From an uncultured Bifidobacteriaceae bacterium (GTDB taxonomy: Bacteria > Actinomycetota > Actinomycetes > Actinomycetales > Bifidobacteriaceae): 13,795 nt of DNA. Of the stretch, positions 1-6,412 are shown piece by piece. The notes under the pieces are model-generated. The model saw nothing but the letters and a program-made list of their open reading frames with translations. It was not told where the DNA came from and ran no database searches. Every line of letters starts with the position of its first letter. The first letter of the stretch is position 1. The stretch lies in assembly GCA_947253155.1 (NCBI GenBank), contig CAMXYK010000023.1, positions 1-13,795 of the forward strand. Direction: 5' to 3'. Made by a program: the position numbers and the translations under genes.

Positions 1-98
1 TCTGACGTCCGCCTTCGTTCAGTGCGAAAAATCTCAAATCTCTACCACACTAATATCCACGCGAATGAATTACAACTTGCAAAAAATTGTATTAAAGG
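1..98. other. Flank downstream of dnaG, no gene identified
   Basis: This short AT-rich stretch follows the dnaG stop codon on the minus strand. I see no convincing gene, tRNA or strong terminator. A weak 5-bp TACAA/TTGTA pairing around 71-92 lacks a clear T-tract. The first bases may belong to a neighbouring gene outside the window, but the fragment is too short to assign. Confidence 0.4.
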
Positions 99-2177
99 TT
101 ACATGATTTGCGACTGCAAGTTTTTGCGAGCCGCTTCCATTGAAGTAATTTGCCCAAGAAGCGCAATTTTTTCTTGGCCGTCAGGAAGCTTAGTCATTCG
201 CGCTCTAGCCGCGCCGATTCTACGCATAAAACCAACGTCTAGAAGTCGAATAAGCAGCTCGTTTGCATACTTGCTTTCCGCAACAGTAGCTTTTCGTAAA
301 ACATCTGAAGGAGATCCGTTCGAAGCTTGCTGATTTTGGTGACTATTACCATCTTCTAACGAGTCTGATAATGCAGGAAGCGGCAATGGCATAACGGAAA
401 GTTCCGTAATAACAGGCTCCAGCAAAGGACCTGCTGCCTTAGTCATCATGTGCAGCCACAATCCTTGCGTAACGTTACCAGTTGGTAATCCTCCAGCTGC
501 AACAAAAGCTTGGAATAGCGTTCGAAATACTGGAGTAATAAAATTATTCAACGTAAGTTGCGCAAATAATTTCTCATTAAAAGCAAGAGGAACTTGTAAT
601 AGTAGCGCCATACATTGCTGTTCGCACATGAATACAACATCATCAACTCGATAATAATGCTGATTTTGCGCAGACGAACGCGCAATTTGAATGCGCGAAA
701 CAGGCGAATCTGCAGAACGAGAATCGCTTACTTGCTGCCCAAAAGCTGAAGTCGAGCTGCGCTTAGACGCGTACGCATCTTCGTCATGAACTTTCAAGCG
801 GCGACGTGAAGCTTCAACTTCGCGACGCATAACAGCCAAATCAACACCGATTGCGCGAACAGCTTTACGCGCATACAAGTCAAGCAGCGAACGGTCACGA
901 ATTTGCGCAATAAGAGGAGCCACAGCCTTAACAGCACCCATTTGGCCGGTTGTGAACGAAGTATCAAAACGGTTAATTACAGTGTCAATAACGAAGTCGT
1001 AAAGCGGACTTGCGTGAGAAACAAGCGAGCGCACAGCTTCATCACCGCGCTGAATGCGCAAATCGCAAGGATCGAGATTATTGTCAGCTACAGCAACAAA
1101 AGTTTGAGTTAAAAACGCAGAATCCAAGCCAAAAGCGTGTAACGCAGCCTTCTGACCTGCAGCATCACCGTCAAAAGTAAATACAATGCGCGAGCTTACA
1201 GACTGCCCATCTACTTTTATTGGCCCCACAAGCTGGATTGCACCCAAAGAATCGTCTGAAATAAGCCTTCGTACAATTTTTGCATGCTCAACGCCGAAAG
1301 CAGTTCCGCAAGTTGCAACAGCGGTGTCAACTCCAGCTAAATGGCATGCCATAACGTCTGTATAGCCCTCAACTATTACGACTTGGCGCTTTTTTACAAT
1401 ATTTGCTTTAGCTAAATCAATTCCGTATAAAACTTGCGTTTTGCGGTACAGCGCAGTATCAGGAGTGTTAATATATTTCGCGCTAATAGAGTCGTCGTCG
1501 TAAAGTTTTCTAGCACCAAAGCCAAGAGTTCTGCCAGTCGAATCGCGAATAGGCCAAGTTAGTCTTCCGCGGAAGTAATCGTATATTCCGCGCTGACCTA
1601 GTCTAGCAAGTCCTGCGTCGAGAAGCTCTTGACGCGTAAAGCCTTTATTTGATAAATATCTAACTAAATTATCCCAACCTTTAGGAGCGTAGCCGCAAGA
1701 AAAACGCGCGCTTTGTTGAGGAGTAAAGTTTCGTCCGGCAAGAAGATTTCGCGCTGCAGCAGCTTCTTCAGTATTAAGATTTGCAACAAAAAACTTTTGC
1801 GCTTCTTCGTTAGCTTCTAAAAGCCTTGCTCGCTTAGAACCAGCGTGAGCTTGAGCATCACCATTTTGAACCTGCTTGTAGTGCATTTCAATGTGGTAGC
1901 GGTCTGCTAAAAGCTCTACTGCTTCGCGAAAATCAATATTTTCTTTTTGCTCAACGTATTTGAACACATCTCCGCCGGCACCGCACCCAAAGCAGTGCCA
2001 AACGCCTAGGCTTGGGCGCACACTAAAACTTGGCGTTTTTTCGTCGTGGAATGGACAAAGGCCAACAAAAGTGCCTGTTCCGGAAGGCTTAAGCGTAACC
2101 GTTGCAGACACAATATCGTATAAATCTGCCACGGCGCGCACGCGCTCAATGTCTTCTTTCGCAATAATTCCAACCAT
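99..2177 (-). CDS. dnaG: DNA primase DnaG
   Basis: DnaG synthesises the RNA primers that start leading- and lagging-strand replication, working with the replicative helicase. The 692-aa product has the family's domain order. The N-terminal CHC2 zinc-binding domain has ligands C41, H44, C62 and C65 (CPFHDEKTPSF, then CFGCG). The catalytic core follows, with a Toprim fold showing the acidic motif VEGYTD (E270) and FDGDAAG (D336, D338). A roughly 200-residue C-terminal helicase-interaction region completes the protein. About 20 extra residues (near 309-329) lie between two Toprim strands, which I believe is usual in actinobacterial primases. The ATG at 2177 is kept because MVGIIAKED matches the normal family N-terminus, although the ribosome-binding site is weak (GAGATAAG). 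A 10-bp palindrome, GCTATATAGC, abuts the start codon. In other actinobacteria dgt precedes dnaG directly; here a plus-strand gene separates them. Confidence 0.97.
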   Translation of the reverse strand: MVGIIAKEDIERVRAVADLYDIVSATVTLKPSGTGTFVGLCPFHDEKTPSFSVRPSLGVWHCFGCGAGGDVFKYVEQKENIDFREAVELLADRYHIEMHYKQVQNGDAQAHAGSKRARLLEANEEAQKFFVANLNTEEAAAARNLLAGRNFTPQQSARFSCGYAPKGWDNLVRYLSNKGFTRQELLDAGLARLGQRGIYDYFRGRLTWPIRDSTGRTLGFGARKLYDDDSISAKYINTPDTALYRKTQVLYGIDLAKANIVKKRQVVIVEGYTDVMACHLAGVDTAVATCGTAFGVEHAKIVRRLISDDSLGAIQLVGPIKVDGQSVSSRIVFTFDGDAAGQKAALHAFGLDSAFLTQTFVAVADNNLDPCDLRIQRGDEAVRSLVSHASPLYDFVIDTVINRFDTSFTTGQMGAVKAVAPLIAQIRDRSLLDLYARKAVRAIGVDLAVMRREVEASRRRLKVHDEDAYASKRSSTSAFGQQVSDSRSADSPVSRIQIARSSAQNQHYYRVDDVVFMCEQQCMALLLQVPLAFNEKLFAQLTLNNFITPVFRTLFQAFVAAGGLPTGNVTQGLWLHMMTKAAGPLLEPVITELSVMPLPLPALSDSLEDGNSHQNQQASNGSPSDVLRKATVAESKYANELLIRLLDVGFMRRIGAARARMTKLPDGQEKIALLGQITSMEAARKNLQSQIM

Positions 2178-2256
2178 GCTATATAGCTTATCTCAAACCT
2201 GCGGCGAGCGGTAATAAAGAAAAACATGCTGTGAATTTCTTGCGCGTGTTGCGAAT

Positions 2257-2286
2257 TTGATTTTATATACGGGGGTCTGGTATAAG
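2257..2286 (+). promoter_or_regulatory. Probable sigma-70-type promoter of the secreted-protein gene
   Basis: A -35 box TTGATT (2257-2262) is separated by 18 bases from a -10 box TATAAG (2281-2286). TG at 2278-2279 gives an extended -10 (TGnTATAAG). Transcription would start near 2292-2294, leaving a leader of about 100 nt before the ATG at 2392. Boxes were matched by eye; the start site is inferred. Confidence 0.6.
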
Positions 2287-2292
2287 TGAATG

Positions 2293-2311
2293 ATGTATGC
2301 ACAGCATACAT
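2293..2311. repeat. Inverted repeat 1 of the 5' leader
   Basis: Perfect 8-bp inverted repeat: ATGTATGC, a 3-base spacer ACA, then GCATACAT. It begins about where transcription should start. It could be an operator for a dimeric regulator or a stabilising hairpin at the very 5' end of the mRNA. Confidence 0.6.
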
Positions 2312-2312
2312 A

Positions 2313-2327
2313 GCGGTTAGTAACCGC
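2313..2327. repeat. Inverted repeat 2 of the 5' leader
   Basis: Perfect 7-bp inverted repeat GCGGTTA / TAACCGC around a single central G, one base after the preceding repeat. The one-base centre is too tight for an RNA hairpin loop without opening inner pairs, so a protein-binding operator is at least as likely. Confidence 0.55.
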
Positions 2328-2350
2328 AAAACAGAAATGTTAATGCAGTA

Positions 2351-2374
2351 TTCCTTCACAAAAAAATGAAGGAA
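2351..2374 (+). repeat. Inverted repeat 3 of the 5' leader, hairpin just ahead of the RBS
   Basis: Perfect 8-bp stem TTCCTTCA / TGAAGGAA around an 8-base CAAAAAAA loop. It ends 7 bases before the Shine-Dalgarno AAGGAA (2382-2387). The left arm (TTCCTT) is complementary to AAGGAA and could also pair with the ribosome-binding site, which would give a switchable structure. That alternative is inference. Confidence 0.55.
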
Positions 2375-2391
2375 ATTACACAAGGAAAAAT

Positions 2392-3492
2392 ATGAATACC
2401 AAGTTTACTAAAACTGTTGCCGTCACCGGTCTGACTGTTTCAGCTTTTGTTGCTGTATGCGGTTTTGCCAATACTGCGTTTGCTGACGAAACGCCAGTAG
2501 TTAACACTCCTGTTGTGGATACTTCAAAAGATCAAAATCCACAAAATAAACTTCAAAATTTATTTAAGGCTGCTCAACCACAGGCAGAAGATAAAGCAGC
2601 AGAAAAAGATCAAAAAGTTGACGATCAAAACTTAGGCCCTATTGACGATAATACTGTTAAGGTTGCTGCTGGTCTTGCTAAACAAACGTTAGATGAATTC
2701 GAAGAATATGCTCGATCAGTTGGAAAGAAACTTTCTGAAGAACAGCGCGCTTTATATAAAAAAGATTTAAAGACTAAGGTTGAAACTCTTCAAAGAACTT
2801 ATTTAGAAGCATTAGATTACGCAGAAACAATCGTTAAGTACGACGTTCAAGGCGCTGACGGAAGTCTTAAAGCTGCTGCAGAAGAATTCCTTAAGAATAG
2901 AGATAATCTTCAGGGTAAGTCTTTTGCAGAATCTGACTTAGCAACTATTAACAATGTCTGGGCTTCATCAGACGAATTTAACAAGAAGATTACTGCGAAA
3001 AACCTTAAGAATGCAATTGCTCAAGCTAAGAAAAAAGCTATTGAAGATGCTCAGCGTGGCGAAGCAGATTCACATGTAGAATCTACTGCATCTCCTGCTG
3101 CACCTGTGCCTCCTGCACCTGCGTCTCCTGCACCTGCATCTCCTCAGGCTCCAAATCCTGCAGATTCTGAAAAGAATGAAGCACCATCTTCTCAAGATGC
3201 ACCTTCCGCAAGCGCACCTTCCACAGACGCACCTTCCGCAGATGCACCTTCCGCAGATGCATCCTCTGAAGATGAAATTTCAGATCTTGATATTGAAGAT
3301 GATTGGTTGAAGGAAATTTCCGACTACTTAGAATCTCCTGAGTTCGATGATTTGAATTTGGACGACTTTGATTTAAGCGATTTGGACGACTTCAATTTGG
3401 ATGACTTCAATTTGGACGATATCGATTTAAGCAATTTGGACGACTTCAATTTGGACGACTTTGATTTTAGCGATATCGATTTAAACGCTTAA
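2392..3492 (+). CDS. Secreted acidic-repeat protein of unknown function
   Basis: I do not recognise this 366-aa protein. Residues 1-31 form a Sec signal peptide (K4 and K7, hydrophobic core 9-25, cleavage expected after AFA at 29-31). A charged low-complexity stretch (32-85) precedes a predicted helical, Lys/Glu-rich region (about 88-222). A Pro/Ala/Ser linker (231-294) follows, with PAPAS and APSAD-type repeats. The tail (295-366) is dominated by Asp, Leu and Phe and carries a 13-residue repeat. No LPXTG motif, C-terminal membrane helix or cell-wall-binding repeat is present, so it should be released or held non-covalently. The start is firm: AAGGAA lies 4 bases before the ATG. Codon use is more AT-rich than in its neighbours. 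The gene is divergent from dnaG and convergent with dgt. Possible roles include cation binding through the Asp-rich tail, adhesion or matrix formation; none is demonstrated. Confidence 0.85.
   Translation: MNTKFTKTVAVTGLTVSAFVAVCGFANTAFADETPVVNTPVVDTSKDQNPQNKLQNLFKAAQPQAEDKAAEKDQKVDDQNLGPIDDNTVKVAAGLAKQTLDEFEEYARSVGKKLSEEQRALYKKDLKTKVETLQRTYLEALDYAETIVKYDVQGADGSLKAAAEEFLKNRDNLQGKSFAESDLATINNVWASSDEFNKKITAKNLKNAIAQAKKKAIEDAQRGEADSHVESTASPAAPVPPAPASPAPASPQAPNPADSEKNEAPSSQDAPSASAPSTDAPSADAPSADASSEDEISDLDIEDDWLKEISDYLESPEFDDLNLDDFDLSDLDDFNLDDFNLDDIDLSNLDDFNLDDFDFSDIDLNA
3199..3273 (+). repeat. 15-bp tandem repeat coding the APSAD linker
   Basis: Five in-frame 15-bp units encode APSAS, APSTD, APSAD, APSAD and ASSED (residues 270-294). 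The third and fourth units are identical in DNA. This is a typical extended linker, and the unit length preserves the reading frame if copy number changes. Confidence 0.75.
3358..3489 (+). repeat. 39-bp / 13-residue acidic C-terminal repeat
   Basis: Residues 323-366 break into three 13-residue units, LDDFDLSDLDDFN (323-335), LDDIDLSNLDDFN (341-353) and LDDFDFSDIDLNA (354-366). A 5-residue partial unit, LDDFN (336-340), sits between the first and second. Hydrophobic residues (L, F or I) alternate regularly with Asp/Asn. The DNA also repeats, with TTGGACGACTT blocks, which points to duplication rather than chance composition. Confidence 0.8.
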
Positions 3493-3555
3493 ATATTAAC
3501 TTAACTTTTTTAAAGTAAATTTAGTTAGTTAATTTACATAAAATAGTTAATTTAC

Positions 3556-3605
3556 AAAAATAGGCATTGTTTTGCTAAACGCACAAGCAATGCCTATTTT
3601 TTTTT
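3556..3605. terminator. Bidirectional intrinsic terminator
   Basis: The arms AAAAATAGGCATTG (3556-3569) and CAATGCCTATTTTT (3588-3601) pair perfectly around an 18-base loop. They have a T-run on the plus strand (to 3605) and the A-run complement on the other side. Because it lies between two converging genes, it can end transcripts from both the secreted-protein gene and dgt. A 13-bp direct repeat TAGTTAATTTACA (3526-3538 and 3544-3556) lies just before it. Confidence 0.85.
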
Positions 3606-3611
3606 ATAAAC

Positions 3612-4895
3612 CTAGCAAAGAGCTGCGTGAAGAGCTGCTGCAGAACCGTCAGTTAGGCTTGCTACTTGGTCAATAACAACGCGAAGACGCTCATCGTCGT
3701 TAGTGCACTCGTTCCAGTCTCCAACGAACACTGCTTCCATAGCATCGTGCGAGCGCGGAGACTTACTCATAAACACTTCCACCAAATCCGTCAAAATCTT
3801 CTGCTCTCGCCTATAAAACTCGTGTTCGCGCGGCTCAATAACAAAATGCACTGCCAAACTTTTTAGCATTACAATTTCGTACGAAGTATCTTCCGGAATC
3901 ACAACATTCGCACGGTAGCGCACAAGCGGACCGTCACCGTAGCAAGCGCGAGTAGCATGCTCAACAGATCTTGCAAAACGTCCTATAAGAGCGCTAGTAA
4001 TATTCTTCAACTGTGCCAAAGCTCTGCGCGAACCATCGAAAGAATCAGGGAACATGTGAAGAGAGCGTAAACGCCCCAAAGCCGCCAAAAGCTTATCCGC
4101 ATCCCACTGATTGCCATACCATGCGTGCATTTCGCTAATAACTTGATCCACTACGCTAGAATCCGCAACTAAAGCCGGGTTAAAAGCGCCGGTTACAATC
4201 GCATCTTCAATATCGTGAACACTGTAAGCAATATCGTCAGAAAGATCCATTATTTGGCATTCCATTGGTTTTGCTTCGTGAGGCGCTCCAATTTTCAGCC
4301 ATTCAAATACGTCTCGATCATCCGGATAAACGCAGAATTTTAAGTCTCGTTCGCCTTTGTCGTGAGCTTGAGCTTCTTCTAATCCCCACGGGTATTTTAC
4401 TGCAGCATCAAGAGCCGCACGCGTAAGATTTACTCCTGCGCTACAACCGTTTTGCCGAAAAACTTTCGGCTCTAATCGTGTAAGTAGGCGAAGAGTTTGA
4501 GCATTTCCTTCAAATCCGCCAATATTTTTCGCCAATTCTGCAAGTGCGCGCTCACCGTTGTGACCAAATGGTGGGTGGCCCAAGTCGTGCGATAAGCAAG
4601 CACAATCAACAACGTCCGGATCGCAACCAAGCATTGCTGCAATCTGTCTACCAATTTGCGCAACTTCCAGCGTATGCGTTAAGCGAGTACGCGCAAAATC
4701 GTCAGAACCTGCTACTAAAACCTGACTTTTTGCACCCAATCTACGAAGCGCAGAGGAATGTATTATTCGCGCGCGGTCACGCTCAAAAGGCGTTCTAGCA
4801 CGCGTGTGATGAGGCTCGCTCGCCCAACGCTCAGTGTCGTGCAAATCGTATTCGCCAACGACTTCGTTATCTGAAGCAATTACTTCGTCACACAT
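3612..4895 (-). CDS. dgt: Deoxyguanosinetriphosphate triphosphohydrolase-like protein
   Basis: This is an HD-domain dNTP triphosphohydrolase, which converts dNTPs (classically dGTP) to the deoxynucleoside and triphosphate and helps set dNTP pools. In the 427-aa product, the N-terminal RDRARIIHSSALRRLGAKSQV motif (about 39-59) matches the family. The metal ligands are visible as H74 (RLTHTLEVAQIGR), H103-D104 (LSHDLGHPPFGHNGE) and a distal Asp in LSDDIAYSVHDIED (D220/D221). The length is normal for the non-proteobacterial branch. The ATG at 4895 is preceded by a good AGAGGTG Shine-Dalgarno. It begins 34 bases after the alr stop on the same strand, so the two are probably one transcript ending at the terminator at 3556-3605. 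Substrate preference cannot be read from sequence. Confidence 0.95.
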   Translation of the reverse strand: MCDEVIASDNEVVGEYDLHDTERWASEPHHTRARTPFERDRARIIHSSALRRLGAKSQVLVAGSDDFARTRLTHTLEVAQIGRQIAAMLGCDPDVVDCACLSHDLGHPPFGHNGERALAELAKNIGGFEGNAQTLRLLTRLEPKVFRQNGCSAGVNLTRAALDAAVKYPWGLEEAQAHDKGERDLKFCVYPDDRDVFEWLKIGAPHEAKPMECQIMDLSDDIAYSVHDIEDAIVTGAFNPALVADSSVVDQVISEMHAWYGNQWDADKLLAALGRLRSLHMFPDSFDGSRRALAQLKNITSALIGRFARSVEHATRACYGDGPLVRYRANVVIPEDTSYEIVMLKSLAVHFVIEPREHEFYRREQKILTDLVEVFMSKSPRSHDAMEAVFVGDWNECTNDDERLRVVIDQVASLTDGSAAALHAALC

Positions 4896-4929
4896 TGAAC
4901 ACCTCTTTTATTTGCGATTTATATAAGAT

Positions 4930-6300
4930 TTATATAAGACTTTTCTCGTCCAGTTTTGCAATATCGCTAGAAGATAGCACTTCGTAAGCGTTACGATAAA
5001 GACGCGGCACGCGAGCGCCAATTCCAGTCATAATTTCGTAGCTGATTGTTCCTGCAGCCTCCGCCCAATCGTCTGCAGTAGGCTCAGCATACGCAACACC
5101 CCTACCAGGTCCAAAAAGCGTTACTGTGCTACCTTCTTTAACGCCAAGCTCGTAAGCGTCTCCTTTAAGATCAACAATGAACTGATCCATGCAAACTCGC
5201 CCTGAAACGTTCAAAACCAGCGCACCCTTATTTGTTTCTACGCGAACAGGTCCGCCAGGCTTATCCACGTGACGCGTACCTTGCATGTCAAATCCGGAAG
5301 CTGAGCGCAAAATCCCATCCCCGTATCCAAGAGGCACAATAGCAGTGCTCGTATTATTTGGAGTCAAATAAGTGCGTCCGTAAGATATTCCATGCCCTGC
5401 TTCCACAGTTTTTACAGTTCCAAGTTGAGCTTGAAGAGTCATAGCAGGCTGCAATCCGTAGGTTTGGGAATTTCCCATTGAAGGATCCGGCTCATAACCG
5501 TACAATCCAATTCCTGGGCGAACAAGCTCGAAACGAATTTCCGGACGGTTAAGAGTTGCTGCAGTATTTGCTAAATGGCGAATTTTAGGCGCTAAACCAG
5601 CTTCACTCATTCTATTTGTAAACTCGTGGAATTGTTGTATTTGACGCTCAGTTGCGTCCACAAATTCTGGAACATCCGGCGAATCTGCCACTGCCAAGTG
5701 GCTCCATTGGCCAATAACCTCAATTACGCCTTCGCTCGCATACTGCTTTAACTTCTCAAGAGCAGCCCCAAAGCCTTCTGGAGTAAAACCATTTCTGCCA
5801 AAACCAGTATCAACTTTTACGTGCACGCGAGCAGGCTTTCCCAAATTACGCGCAGCAAAAGCTACAGCGTCAAGAGAGTCAACAGATCCTACAGAAATAT
5901 CAATATCTTCTGAAATTAAATCCGCAAATCTAGTAGTTGGAGCGCTAGTAAGCCAAGTAAGAATATGGCAGCGGCTTGAATCAATACCAGCTTCGCGCAA
6001 ACGAAGAGCTTCGTAAGGCTGCGCTGTGCCAAGCCATGTGGCTCCCCCAGCTAATGCTGCTAGCGCGCTAGGAATAAGCCCATGCCCGTAGCCGTTTGCT
6101 TTTACAACGCCCATAACCGCAGGAGCTTTATGCCCAGGCTGCAAATCCTGACCAACTCGCGCAACCAAAGCGCGCATATTGTCGCGCAAAGCTTTTAAAT
6201 CAACGATTACCTGACCCGGGTATGTACTTAATGCGCGAGCATAATTTTCCGCAAATATTGCATTATCAGCAGACTCATTTTGCTGCATATTTTCGCTCAT
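4930..6300 (-). CDS. alr: Alanine racemase
   Basis: Alanine racemase interconverts L- and D-alanine in a pyridoxal-phosphate-dependent reaction, supplying D-Ala for peptidoglycan. The product is 456 aa from the chosen start. The PLP lysine is K67 in VMGVVKANGYGHG, at the start of the TIM-barrel. The VKVDTGFGRNG (161-171) and VRPGIGLYGYEP (260-271) blocks are typical. The second catalytic base is probably the Tyr in GISYGRTY (Y307), and GRVCMDQFIVDL (367-378) lies in the C-terminal beta-domain. An in-frame ATG 12 codons further upstream (6336) has no ribosome-binding site, whereas the ATG at 6300 follows GAAGGG at 7 bases; the shorter form is preferred. dgt follows closely. Upstream, 112 bases separate it from the transporter ATPase and hold short tandem repeats but no clear terminator, so read-through from the transporter operon is possible. 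Confidence 0.96.
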   Translation of the reverse strand: MSENMQQNESADNAIFAENYARALSTYPGQVIVDLKALRDNMRALVARVGQDLQPGHKAPAVMGVVKANGYGHGLIPSALAALAGGATWLGTAQPYEALRLREAGIDSSRCHILTWLTSAPTTRFADLISEDIDISVGSVDSLDAVAFAARNLGKPARVHVKVDTGFGRNGFTPEGFGAALEKLKQYASEGVIEVIGQWSHLAVADSPDVPEFVDATERQIQQFHEFTNRMSEAGLAPKIRHLANTAATLNRPEIRFELVRPGIGLYGYEPDPSMGNSQTYGLQPAMTLQAQLGTVKTVEAGHGISYGRTYLTPNNTSTAIVPLGYGDGILRSASGFDMQGTRHVDKPGGPVRVETNKGALVLNVSGRVCMDQFIVDLKGDAYELGVKEGSTVTLFGPGRGVAYAEPTADDWAEAAGTISYEIMTGIGARVPRLYRNAYEVLSSSDIAKLDEKSLI

Positions 6301-6340
6301 GCCAATCCCTTCATTTATGCACATTCGTTGACGCATATGT

Positions 6341-6376
6341 AACTGTATTTACAACTATATTTACGTAACTATATTA
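6341..6376. repeat. Short tandem repeat upstream of alr
   Basis: AACTGTATTTAC (6341-6352) and AACTATATTTAC (6353-6364) are adjacent 12-bp units. A third partial copy, AACTATATTA, lies at 6367-6376. The array occupies the expected alr promoter zone. Read on the minus strand it gives GTAAATAYAGTT motifs that could be -10-like or regulator sites. No single convincing -35/-10 pair was found. Confidence 0.5.
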
Positions 6377-6412
6377 GACTATAAGCGCAAAAAGTTACCT
6401 AAAATATTTGTT

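Noticed and set aside
1..60. Possible tRNA or gene start at the left edge
   Set aside because: No T-loop, anticodon stem or acceptor pairing was found, and the only open minus frame is short with a weak TTG start.
2006..2383. Minus-strand open frame overlapping the start of dnaG and the secreted-protein leader
   Set aside because: Most of it is intergenic leader or dnaG in another frame. It has no recognisable domain and sits across the promoter and hairpins of the opposite strand.
2446..2466. Possible lipobox around the Cys at residue 23 of the secreted protein
   Set aside because: The residue before Cys is Val (AVCG), which does not fit the lipobox, and a clear AFA cleavage site follows at 29-31.
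3358..3489. Pentapeptide-repeat (A[DN]LXX) protein
   Set aside because: The five-residue phase breaks every 13 residues, and the core positions are Asp rather than Ala/Ser, so a pentapeptide beta-helix is unlikely.
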